A DNA stretch of 64,000 bases from Ashinkailepas kermadecensis (taxonomy: Eukaryota; Arthropoda; Thecostraca; Neolepadidae): assembly GCA_034440615.1 (NCBI GenBank), contig JAOTOM010004864.1:1-64000 (forward strand), read 5' to 3'. A model generated the notes under the pieces. It saw only the letters and a program-made list of their open reading frames with translations. It was not told the origin of the DNA and ran no database searches. Made by a program: the position numbers and the translations under genes. Of this stretch, positions 34,311 to 44,039 are shown one piece after another; the first letter of the stretch is position 1; the number at the start of each line of letters is the position of its first letter.

Positions 34311-36175
34311 CGCGACATGGGCCCAAAAAGATCCGGTCGGGGCCCCTGAAAATCACGCTGAGCCTAGGGGTACCAAAAATTCACACCCGGACCATGAAAA
34401 TCACACTAGGGGCACGATAGATCGTACCGTTTCCCAACAGTATCATTGGGACACAAGTGAAGCCGGGGCAACGAAAAACAATCCGGACGTGGATAATCAC
34501 TCTGGGGCCCCGACAATGACACCAAAAGCATCCAAAACGTATTGGACACCCACAAAGTGTCGAGGCCGCTGAAACTCGAGCTAGAGATCCAAGCAAATGA
34601 CGTCGGGACACAAGAGATTACAATGGACTAAAAAAGTCGCGTCGCAACCTTCGAAAATCTCACTGGGGACCAAAAAAGTGGCGCCTGGACCCCAAAGGTT
34701 GCTGCTGCCCCAAAAATCAATTATCAACCGGAATGTCACTCTGCGCCCAAAAAAATCGGGTCAAAGTCCCCGCAAAACCCGTTGGGCACTGGAAAAAAAC
34801 GTGTCAGGGCACCGAAAAAAATCGCACCTGGAGACCGAAGAATCGTACCAGGACCGAAAAATATCACGTAAGGACCTATATAAAAAATAGAACTCCTTCG
34901 GTGGCCGCAGTGACATATCAAAGGGGCAAATGGCCCCTCCCTCCTAAGAGGGATATGCTCCCAAGAATCGAGCCGAGGTCCCCAAAAGTCGCGCTGGGAC
35001 CACACAAATTCGCGTCGGTCCACCAGAATTCGCGTAGGGGCTCAAAGTAAATACGTCGGGCCCCAGAAAACTCGCTCCGAGGCAGGAAAATCTGCAACAG
35101 GAACCGCCAAGATCGCGTTGGGGTCACAGCTATGTACAACGTGCCCCGCAAACTCGAACCGGTCCCACCAAATTTCGCGCTCGGACCCACAATTCGGTAG
35201 TACCAAAAATTTCGCGCTGGGACCCATCGGTAGTACCAAAAATTTGGTCTGGGCATCAAAAATTAACGTCGGGGCTGCCAACAATTGGCGTCTATGGCCC
35301 TACATAGGCACCGTGTGACCCCCAAAGTCCCATCGGTATCCGAAAAATAAAGCCGGAGCCCTCCAAAATCAGGAGGGATTGCAAAAAAGTCCGGGTCAGG
35401 ACAATGGTTCTGGAGCACCGAACATGTCATCAGATGCCTTGACAAATCGCGTACGGCATCGAAAAACATACCGGAGCTCGAAGAAAATCGAGGTGAGATA
35501 CAAAACATGGCACCAGGGACTCGAAAAATCAGGGCAGGATTCGGAAGTTAAAGAAGATTCAGAAGAGATCCACAAAAATCGCGTTGAGCGAAGATAACTG
35601 GCGATGGGTCCCGGAACCACGCGCCTGGGCGCGATAAGTCGCGCTGGGACCCAGAAAAATCGCACCGAAGCCTCAAAATCGTACTGGGGCCCCACAAATG
35701 TGCGTCAGAAGCCCCAAATAAACACAGCGGGACCCTAAGAGCACAACGGGGACCGAAAATGCGACTGGCCCTTCAAAGCGCAGTCTCGTAAAAAGCGGCA
35801 GGATCCGAAAACATGCGTTGCAGCCATAACTATATATACCGGGAACACTAAAAAAACAAAAAAAAACAAAACACCGGAAGATTTCAAGGCACACAGGGGC
35901 CATATGACCGCACAAGGGCCTGAAAAGAGGCTGGGGCCGCAAAAAGCAACATGATCCCAAAAGGAAAAAAAATATCGGGCACTAAGTAAACACATCGAGA
36001 TCTTTGAAAGCACCCCGACAAATAAAAAAAAAATATTCGGTACGCAAAAAAAAGCAACAAAACCCTAAAACGAGCAGGGGTTTCGAAAATGCCTTGGGCC
36101 TCTAACAAAAGTGAATTGGAGCCTTAGGACACATCCGTAGACGAAGAAATACGAAACGGGTCCAAAGAAGTACAC
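34311..36175. repeat. Zone C of copy 1: ~30-bp AAAATCGCGCTGGG repeats
   Basis: Words such as AAAATCGCGCTGGGACCC recur at roughly 28-32 bp with heavy divergence, for example near 34985, 35190, 35645 and 35665. The zone aligns in inverted orientation with 44040-45900 and with 52200-53870. It is compositionally CpG-containing and A-rich on the plus strand. Confidence 0.75.
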
Positions 36176-37861
36176 TCAGGCAGGGCTTCGTTTCGGTAGC
36201 CAACCTGGAAGCATGTTTAATCAAAGATATGAGGTGCATCAAAGCTCAGCGGGTATCCGTATTTCTTCACCATAAAATATGGTAAGAAGGGAACTAATGA
36301 TCGAATTTAATTAATCGAATTTTCGCAGCAAACGCCCATACGAAGCATTTTATCACGTCAGATATGGCGTAAGTCTATCATGTGGCAGCAATTAACAAAG
36401 CGTAGGAGGCCCAGCAGAATCCGTAGCATCGCACGAAGTGTGGCGAATGCGCCGAATACGCAAGATGGGTGTGCACGTGCACTAACGTTGGCGTCGTGGC
36501 GACCGGGCACTATGAACTGGAATGTCTGAAATTTGAAAATTTTACATTTTAAAGTGATTTGTGCAGGTGTAATTTCAGCAGTGCGAGGTGACTTATCAAG
36601 GAATACCAAAAGAATACATTTGAACAGGTTGTGGGAGCTAGGTTTGAAATCCGACGAATCGGAAACGATAGTGGTAGATTAGGCCCCTCCACAGGATAAT
36701 TCAGTTGATCACTAATTATTTGATTTAAAAAGTTCCCCTTTGACAAAATAGTGGTCGAAATCGGAAGACTTTATTCAGTAGTTGGATCCCCTCCAAATAC
36801 GTTTGCCCCCTCCCCTTGACGCAAATATGGGTGCGTCACTGGTCTCTCAATAATTTTCAGAACTTACGCCCATGGAGCAAAGCCAACATTGCGGGGGTAA
36901 ATTCCCCCTCACAAGCATACAAAACAACACCGATGCCCCACATTAAATGGGAGGAATGATGTTTTAAAATGTATTTTATTCCTACAAAGTTGTCTTCTGT
37001 GATTACAGCCTATATGATTAGAGCTTCCCAGCTTCAGTACCTTCTCAACGACATAATTTACAAAACGGTACAGCACAGCGATAACCATGGGCGTGACGGC
37101 GTGGAATTCGAAGGTTTTGCATTATTTATGCATTGTCATTGTTACATTGTTGCATTGCCATTGATGCATGGTTGTTCAATGCTTGTTCTTGCCGTGAATT
37201 TATTCGCGGAGTTTTTATTATTTTAGCTTCTGTGTCAAGTGCCTTGCAGCCAGCACCAAATGTTATGAAAACATTTTATAAATCCCTAAGATAACGATCA
37301 GAAAACCAATTCAATCCACTTCTCGTTGTCACCTTCGCGAAATTGTTGTCCTGGGACTGCGAAATGATCGTTTAAGTTTGTTTATGAGATCAAGCTGGTG
37401 GGAATGACTAACAGTAGTGATGAACCTAGCTATATTCAGTTAAACTTGATGAACAAAGAAGTGGGTTGATCAATGGGAGATATCTTTAAGATATGCTCAG
37501 CACCAGCCCCACCAGCTCGCTACAATCTAGAGTCCAGCGGGAAGATGCTTCTCGTCGATAAAGCATAAAGATATTGGTTTGTTTTGGCACGGACGTATTT
37601 ATCTACATTTGCTTATTTATACCCTGGTATGGCTCGGTTCTCAGCGAAAAAAAAAGATTCTTGCTATTGCGCTTTGCGTAAATTATATACCATGCCAAGA
37701 ACAAACAAGACATCAATATGAAATCATGTTCCCATTCGGGAACCATACTAAGAGCCTAAAAAGCAAGAGGAGGCCTAACACAGTGGAGGCCCCTTTTCGG
37801 GGAGCAGGAGGCCCCCTATCAACATTGCCCCCCCTGGAAGAATTTCGTGGCGACGCCACTG
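36176..37861. other. Zone D of copy 1: unique terminal segment
   Basis: Non-repetitive AT-richer segment shared with 42459-44040 and, in part, with 49714-52180. Frames such as 36969-37226 recur in all three copies, but no domain is recognised. I treat them as copied DNA rather than a gene. The segment ends in the CAGTGGCGTCGCCAC terminus (minus strand). Confidence 0.6.
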
Positions 37862-38060
37862 GTTGCACATACCTTTTCCCAATACCTCACCAGGTTGTGG
37901 GGAAATACAAGGTAGCAGACAATTTCGCATCCAATGCAGGATATGCCATCAATGCCCCGGTGGGGTGGTTATGTGTGACCATTCCTTGCTGTAGCTAGTC
38001 CTTGTGGTCCTTTAGTGTCATAAGCATTGCAGATGCATAGGAATTGGGAGTGTCAAACCT
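37862..38060. other. No gene recognised
   Basis: Unique spacer between hAT-like copy 1 and the SINE. Confidence 0.4.
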
Positions 38061-38165
38061 GCCTGATCAGGGTTGGTTATAGGTTTTACGACACGTCGAC
38101 CGTTGAGTCATGTAGCGTCGCCAATCTCTCACGCCGATTAGTCGCGGGCGAAGAGTAGCGACAGG

Positions 38166-38178
38166 TGAGACTCGAACC
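38166..38178 (-). promoter_or_regulatory. Pol III B box of the SINE
   Basis: GGTTCGAGTCT fits GGTTCGANTCC except for the last base. Confidence 0.75.
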
Positions 38179-38206
38179 CACAACCTTTCGATTGTGAGAC
38201 GAGCAT

Positions 38207-38222
38207 CTTACCCCTAGACCAC
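38207..38222 (-). promoter_or_regulatory. Pol III A box of the SINE
   Basis: TGGTCTAGGGG at 38211-38221 fits the TRGYNNARNNG consensus. Confidence 0.75.
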
Positions 38223-38243
38223 TCGTCCCCGCCTGATCAGGGT

Positions 38244-38636
38244 GGGCTGAACATTATCACCCCTACGAACTTAGGTGAATGGGTAACAAACTAACTTGCA
38301 AGAACATTATATTTGTTTTGTAATTGTGCTGCACATAGCAAGCATGCAACTGCATCATATCAACACAACACAGCAAGAAATAACATGCATGGCAAGTGCA
38401 TACACCCCAAACAACCATTGCATGTAGGATATGGCTTAATGACAGCATAATAATAACATTGTTGAAGAGATGTCAGAATCATCAAATGAGAGAAAAGCTA
38501 ATCATAAAATAACATGGCGGGGGTGGGTTTAAGGGGTGGGTCAAGGGAATAGATCGTAGGAGTGAATCAGAGTGGGTAGACCGCAGAGGCTGATCCAAGG
38601 GCGTAGATTGCGGGGTGGATCGGCATGCGCCCAATA
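38244..38636. other. No gene recognised
   Basis: Unique-looking AT-rich sequence with short AGATCGTAGGAGTGAATC-like repeats near 38550-38620. Confidence 0.35.
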
Positions 38637-38752
38637 AGAATATACCTTCTACAATCCACAATATAGGAATATACCTTCTACAATCCACAATATAAGAATA
38701 TACCTTCTACAATCCACAATATAAGAATATACCTTCCATAATCCACAATAAC
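38637..38752. repeat. 29-bp minisatellite, four units
   Basis: TATACCTTCTACAATCCACA begins units at 38641, 38670, 38699 and 38728, exactly 29 bp apart. Confidence 0.95.
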
Positions 38753-39076
<324 letters not shown>

Positions 39077-39173
39077 GCCATAAAGACATAAAAGATCAGT
39101 GCAACTATGAGCCACAAGGGCCCTTCTTGGTTGCACTTTCGACACTGGACCAGTTGCCCACCAAATATGTCTA

Positions 39174-39710
39174 TCAACCCTCCCTGGAATACAGAAAAAC
39201 AAGCCCCCTATTCTTATAATGATTGTCTATGCCGTTTTTAAACATGTTCAGTGTGTTGCTACTGACAATGGTTCCTGGCAGCTGGTTCCAGTGTTCTACT
39301 ACCCTGTTGGTGAAGAAAGACTGTCTTAACCTTGTCCTGCTGTGATTAACTTTAATTTCGAATTGATGACCTCTAATTGCATCATTTCTGTTAAATTCAA
39401 ACATTTCCCTGAGATATCCCCGTTCCTGACCATGAACAAATTTAAAAACCTCGATGAAATCTCCTCTCAGCCTTCTAGTTCTAAGTGAAAACATATTCAA
39501 TTTCTTCAATCTTTCCTCATATGCCAGGTTGCCTATACCATTAACCATTTTAGTTGCCTTCTTTTGTACTCTCTCTAAAAGCCAACAATCTTTCTCATAA
39601 CTAGGGGACCAAGCTTCGACACTATTCCAAATGTGGCCTGACATATGCACAGTAAAGCTTCCTGATGACCTCCTCACTTTTGTATGACACATTCCTCTGT
39701 ATTGCCCCAA
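39174..39710 (-). pseudogene. CR1 ORF2 C-terminal tail (copy 2)
   Basis: The frame runs from the RT thumb remnant (EAWSPSYEKDCWLLERVQKK) through GNLAYEERLKKLNMFSLR and FFTNRVVEHWNQLP to the stop. It is continuous here, whereas copy 1 breaks it twice, so this is the better guide to the family's C-terminus. The upstream junction with the RT frame is lost by a 2-base deletion near 39622. Confidence 0.88.
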
Positions 39711-40944
39711 GCATTCTTAGTGCCTTCTTCCTGGCTTCTTTGGTCTGTTCTGATGCCCCCAATTTTGTGTTCAAAATGACACCTAAATCCTTCTCCTGCT
39801 GAGTCACAGATAGTGCTTGGCCACCCATCAAGTATGGTGCCTTCATATGCTGCCTACCTACATGCATGACTTTGCACTTATCAAAATTAAACTTCATTTG
39901 CCATTTTTCGGACCACTTCATAAGCTCGTCTAAGTCGTTCCACAGCAAAACCTGCTCATTGTACCCTGTTATTGCCCTAAAGATCTTCAAATCATCCGCA
40001 AATTTCAAAATATTACTGCTTAGGCCACATTCAATGCTATTCACAAATATAATGAACAATAGTGGCCCCAGTACCGTTCCCTGAGGGACTCCACTAAGAA
40101 CATTTTGCCATGATGACTTTGTACCATTTAGCATCACTCTCTGCTGTCTATCTGAAAGCCACAACTCTATCCATTTTAGGATGCTACCTGCAATACCAAG
40201 GACCTGAAGCTGCACCATTAACCGTTTATGGGGTACCTTGTCAAAGGCCTTACTAAAGTCAAGATATGCTACATCAACCTGATTTCCCTGATCAAATTGT
40301 TCTGTAGCAAAATTTAAAAAGTCCAAGAGATTTGTGAGACACGATCTCCCTTTTCTAAACCCATGTTGAGTATCTTGAATCAATCCGTTTCCTTCCAGAA
40401 AACTAACTATTCTATCCTTGATAATTGATTTGAGTACCTTGCAGACTAGTGATGTGAGGCTTACTGGCCTATAATTTTCAACTTTCCCTCTTTCTCCTTT
40501 CTTGAAAATAGGAACTACATTTGCCCTTTTCCAATCTGTTGGAATTTCATTTTGTGAAACTGATCTACAAAATATTATACTAAGTGGAATTGCCAGTTCC
40601 TTTTCAGCTTCCCACAATACCCTAGCATAAATTCCATCAGGTCCTGTTGCCTTGTTTGGCTTTACTTTTCTGATATAATTGAAAACAACATCACTAGCAA
40701 TGAAATCAACATCGTGTATCTGATCACCTTTCACTGAACTGTGGTTCACGGTTGGCAGATTTGTCACATCCTCCACTGTAAACACTGATTTAAACTGCTT
40801 GCTCAGCTCCTCAACCATCTCACCGTCCTCACTCAATATAGCCCCATTTACTTCCAGTGGACCAATTGTTCTTGAAACTTTACTTAGCTTGTAGAAGCTA
40901 AAGAACTTTTTACTGTCCCCATTACAGTTCCTAGCCAAATCCAA
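39622..40944 (-). pseudogene. CR1 ORF2 reverse transcriptase (copy 2)
   Basis: This 440-codon frame carries the whole RT without interruption. It contains NKATGPDGIYARVL (block 1), NYRPVSLTSLVCKVL (block 2), GFRKGRSC, LDFSKAFDKVPH, SGVPQGTVLGPLLF and FADD with both catalytic aspartates, then the thumb to YVRPHLE. The leftmost codon on the minus strand (TTG) follows a TGA where copy 1 has CGA, so the true frame extends upstream to the endonuclease. In an active copy the product would copy element RNA at a nicked target. Confidence 0.92.
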
Positions 40945-41213
40945 TTCTTTTGCTCACCTTGCTGCTCTGGTTTTCTGCTTCACAGCATCTCTAGCTTTTC
41001 TATACGACCTTAGATTTACGATATTTGAAGCTTCCTTAAATACTCTAAATGCATCTTTCTTAGCCTTAATTGATCTCATCAAATCTGGTGTAAGCCATGC
41101 TGGCTTTCCTACCCTTCTTTTGCGCCTTGCTTTTGGGGGACATGTCTAATCTGAATTTCCCTCAAGTAAGATTTGAAATTTTCCCACATTTCACAGGCAT
41201 TTAAATAAAAAAA

Positions 41214-42169
41214 TTATTCTTCCCATTTCATGGCACTTAAAGCCTCTCTCATGCAGTCAAAGTCTGCCCTGTTAAAATTTGGAATGTTTGCCAAATTATC
41301 CTTGACTGTCCCTGCTATTTGTACCTTAAATCTCACTATGTTATGGTCACTTCTTCCTAGAGTTTCTCCTACAGTCAAATATTGAACTAAATCACTTAAA
41401 TCTGAGAAGACAAGGTCCAAGAATGAGCCCTGCCTGGTTGGTTCCGTTACAAACTGGTGTAAGAACAAGTCCTCTTCAAGGCATTTCCTAAACAGTTTAC
41501 ATGATGGGGAGCCAACACCAACATTTTCATATCCTTTTAGATTAAAGTCACCAAGAATAAGGCATTTCCTCTGAAAGTTTCTACTGATTTCCTCACAAAT
41601 CACCTTATCGAGCTCCAGTTGCTGAGAATGTGGCAAGGTTCCTGATCGATACAAAGCTCCTACCCTCAGTTTATTGCTGTTGCCTTTTCCCACAGCAACA
41701 TCAAGCCAAATGGACTCCACACACATTTTTTACCACATCTGGTACTTTTTGAGAACTGTATAAGCTATTCACATAGAGCATTACACCACCCCCTTTCACT
41801 GCTGGACCCCTATTGCATGAAAACATATTGTATCCCTGGATCTCATAGTCCTGCAAGTTATCCCCAAAATATCCCTCACTGACCCATGCCTCAGTAATGC
41901 AAACAAAATCTGGTTTCTCCTCAGCAACATAACACTTGAACTCATCAAATTTGGATCGAATGTCTGAGCATTAAGCATCATACACTTAAGAAAAGTTCCA
42001 TAACCTCTTTGGCTTTTTCATGTTGAGTAGCTTTATCATCTCTGGATGAGCTACCACTCTGCCCCCTTGATCTACTGCTACCCCTATTTGCTGACTGTGA
42101 GGTTCTATTGCCTATGCTGTCACTATTGGCATATCCCTGAGATGGCAATGCCAATTCTTCCCTCCCCAC
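41214..42169 (-). pseudogene. CR1 ORF2 endonuclease (copy 2)
   Basis: Two shifted frames cover the domain. The upstream part begins GREELALPSQGYANSDSIGN and reaches the region of ITEAW. After a 1-base loss near 41960 and a 2-base loss near 41728, the second frame (41214-41726) holds LILGDFN, FLDLVFSD and GRSDHNIVRF. The active-site motifs are present but not in one frame. The domain ends in an in-frame TAA near 41213. Confidence 0.9.
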
Positions 42170-42177
42170 CCCATTAT

Positions 42178-42345
42178 CTAGTTTCCCTGAAGGACATGTT
42201 TATATACTTTGCCTAACACGTGCACCCCCTTCTCGAAGAAGTGCAGGCCATCCCTCTGATAGAGGTCCCATGAGCCATAAAACCTGCACCATTTGTCAAC
42301 AAAGGTCAAATCTAACTCATTGCAGAGCCTACCTACCCTGGCATT
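42178..42345 (-). pseudogene. CR1 ORF1 end: SGNH esterase-like C-terminus
   Basis: The frame immediately upstream of ORF2 reads LCNELDLTFVDKWCRFYG, then YQRDGLHFFEKGVHVL, and ends GN before TAG. The D-G-L-H block matches the catalytic Asp-x-x-His motif at the end of SGNH-type esterases, which are known in ORF1 of some CR1 elements. Only the last ~55 residues survive; the catalytic Ser and the earlier blocks are missing. The longer ORF call to 42495 runs into hAT-like copy 2 and is a fusion artefact. Confidence 0.65.
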
Positions 42346-42848
42346 GGCTGCCAATATACATATGAATATATGGTATGAATACACACAGACATGTTTAAGC
42401 CCCTTTTCCACGCAATTTTGGAATAAGAGAAGACCACAGATATAATTAATGCTGTTCCCAGTGGCGTCGCCACAAAATTCTTCCAGGGGGGGCAATGTTA
42501 ATAGGGGCCTCCTGCTCCTCGAAAAGGGGCCTCCACTGTGTTAGGGCCTCCTCTTGCTTTTTAGGCTCTTAGTATGGTTCCCGAAAGGGAACATTATTTC
42601 ATATTGATGTCTTGTTTGTTTTTGGAATGGTATATAATTTACGCAAAGCGCAATAGCAAGAATCTTTTTTTTCGCTGCAAACCGAGCCATACCAGGGTAT
42701 AAATAAGCAAATGTAGATAAATACGTCAGTGCCAAAACAAACCAATATCTTTATGCTTTATCGACGAGAAGAATCTTCCCGCTGGCCTCTGGATTGTAGC
42801 GAGCTGGTGGGGCTCGTGCTGAGCATATCTTAAAGATATCTCCCATTG

Positions 42849-42879
42849 ATCAACACCACATTCCTGGTGTGGTGTTGAT
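42849..42879. repeat. Copy 2-specific hairpin
   Basis: ATCAACACCACA and its complement TGTGGTGTTGAT enclose TTCCTGG. Copies 1 and 3 have only ATCAACCCACTT-like sequence at this place, so the hairpin was created locally. Confidence 0.85.
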
Positions 42880-44039
42880 GAAACCCACTTCTTTGTTCAC
42901 CAAGTTTAACTAAATATAGCTAGGTTCATCACTACTGTTAGTCATTCCCACCAGCTTGATCCCATAAACAAACTTAAACGATCATTTCTCAGTCCCAGGA
43001 CAACAATTTCGCGAAGGTGACAACGAGAAGTGGATTGAATTGGTTTTCTGATCGTCGTCTTAGGGATTTGTTAATTTTTTTTCATAACATTTGGTGCTGG
43101 TTGCAAGGCACTTGGCACAGAAGCTAAAATAATGAATACTCCGCGAGTAAATTCACGGCAAGAACAAGCATTGAACAACCATGCATCAATGGCAATGCAA
43201 CAATGTAACAATGACAATGCATAAACAATGCAAAACCTTCGAATTCCACGCCGTCACGCCCATGGTTATCGCTGTGCTGTACCGTTTTGTAAATTATGTC
43301 GTTGAGAAGGTACTGAAGCTGGGAAGCTCTAATCATGCAGGCTGTAATCACAGAAGACAACTTTGTAGGAAGAAAATACCTTTTAAAACATCATTCCTCC
43401 CATTTAATATGGGGCATCGGAGTTGTTTTGTATGCTTGTGAGGGGGAATTTACCCCCGCAATGTTGGCTTTGCTCCGTGGGCGTAAGTTTCTGAAAATTA
43501 TTGGGAGACCAGTGACGCACCCATATTTGCGTCAAGGGGAGGGGGCAAACGTATTTGGAGGGGGTCCAACTACTGAATAAAGTTTTCCGATTTCGACCAC
43601 TATTTTGTCAAAGGGGAACTTTTTAAATAAAATAATTAGTGATCAACTGAATTATCCTGTGGAGTGGCCTAATCTGCCACTATCGTTTCTGATTCGTCGG
43701 ATTTCAACCCTAGCTCCCACAACCTGTTCAAATGTATTCTTTTGGTATTCCTTGATAAGTCACCTCGCACTGCTGTGCTACGGATTCTGCTGGGCCTCCT
43801 ACGCTCTGTTAATTGCTGCCACATGATAGACTTGCGCCATATCTGACGTGTTAAATGCTTCGTATGGGCGTTCGCTGCGAAAATTCAATTAATTAAATTC
43901 GATCATTAGTTCCCTTCTTACCATATTTTATGGTGAAGAAATGCGGATACCCGCTGAGCTTTGATGCACCTCATATCTTTGATTAAACATGCTTCCAGGT
44001 TGGCTACCGAACCGAAGCCCTGCCTGAGTGTACTTCTTT

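Larger units (their letters stand above)
31913..37861 (+). mobile_element. Giant non-autonomous hAT-like element, copy 1 (5.9 kb)
   Basis: The left terminus is CAAGGGCGTCGCCACCGGGG and the right terminus, on the minus strand, is CAGTGGCGTCGCCACGAAATT. These match the ends of copies 2 and 3, which run the other way. The interior has four zones: 21-bp array A (32110-33330), degenerate zone B (33330-34310), ~30-bp zone C (34310-36175) and a more unique zone D (36175-37861). No transposase is visible. The flanking octamers, AATCCAGC left and GTTGCACA right, do not match, so this copy may have lost its duplication by rearrangement. Confidence 0.75.
38074..38230 (-). mobile_element. tRNA-derived SINE, 157 bp
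   Basis: Read on the minus strand the element starts GGGGACGAGTGGTCTAGGGG. It carries an RNA polymerase III A box, TGGTCTAGGGG (38211-38221), and a B box, GGTTCGAGTCT (38168-38178), at tRNA spacing. A D-arm (GAGT/GCTC) and a T-arm (GTGGG/CTCAC around TTCGAGT) can be drawn. The acceptor and anticodon stems do not pair well, so it is not a functional tRNA. A tRNA-unrelated body of about 80 bp follows, ending in GTAAAACCTATAACC without a long A tail. The exact duplication indicates target-primed insertion using a partner LINE. Confidence 0.85.
38061..38243. repeat. 13-bp target-site duplication around the SINE
   Basis: GCCTGATCAGGGT occurs exactly at 38061-38073 and at 38231-38243, flanking the tRNA-derived element. 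Confidence 0.9.

Noticed and set aside
36969..37226. Possible small protein shared by all three hAT-like copies (also near 43124 and 50363)
   Set aside because: Similarity is explained by DNA-level copying; the frames differ in length and end, and no domain is recognisable.
38152..38232. Functional tRNA gene
   Set aside because: The A and B boxes are good, but acceptor and anticodon stems do not pair, and a 13-bp duplication bounds a longer 157-bp element, so it is a SINE head.
38637..38752. CRISPR-like regular repeats
   Set aside because: Units are contiguous with no unique spacers, and the context is a eukaryotic retroelement cluster. The same applies to the 62-, 52- and 16-bp arrays.
42178..42495. 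Single 105-codon gene upstream of CR1 copy 2
   Set aside because: The first ~50 codons lie in hAT-like copy 2 and spacer; only the last ~55 belong to CR1 ORF1.
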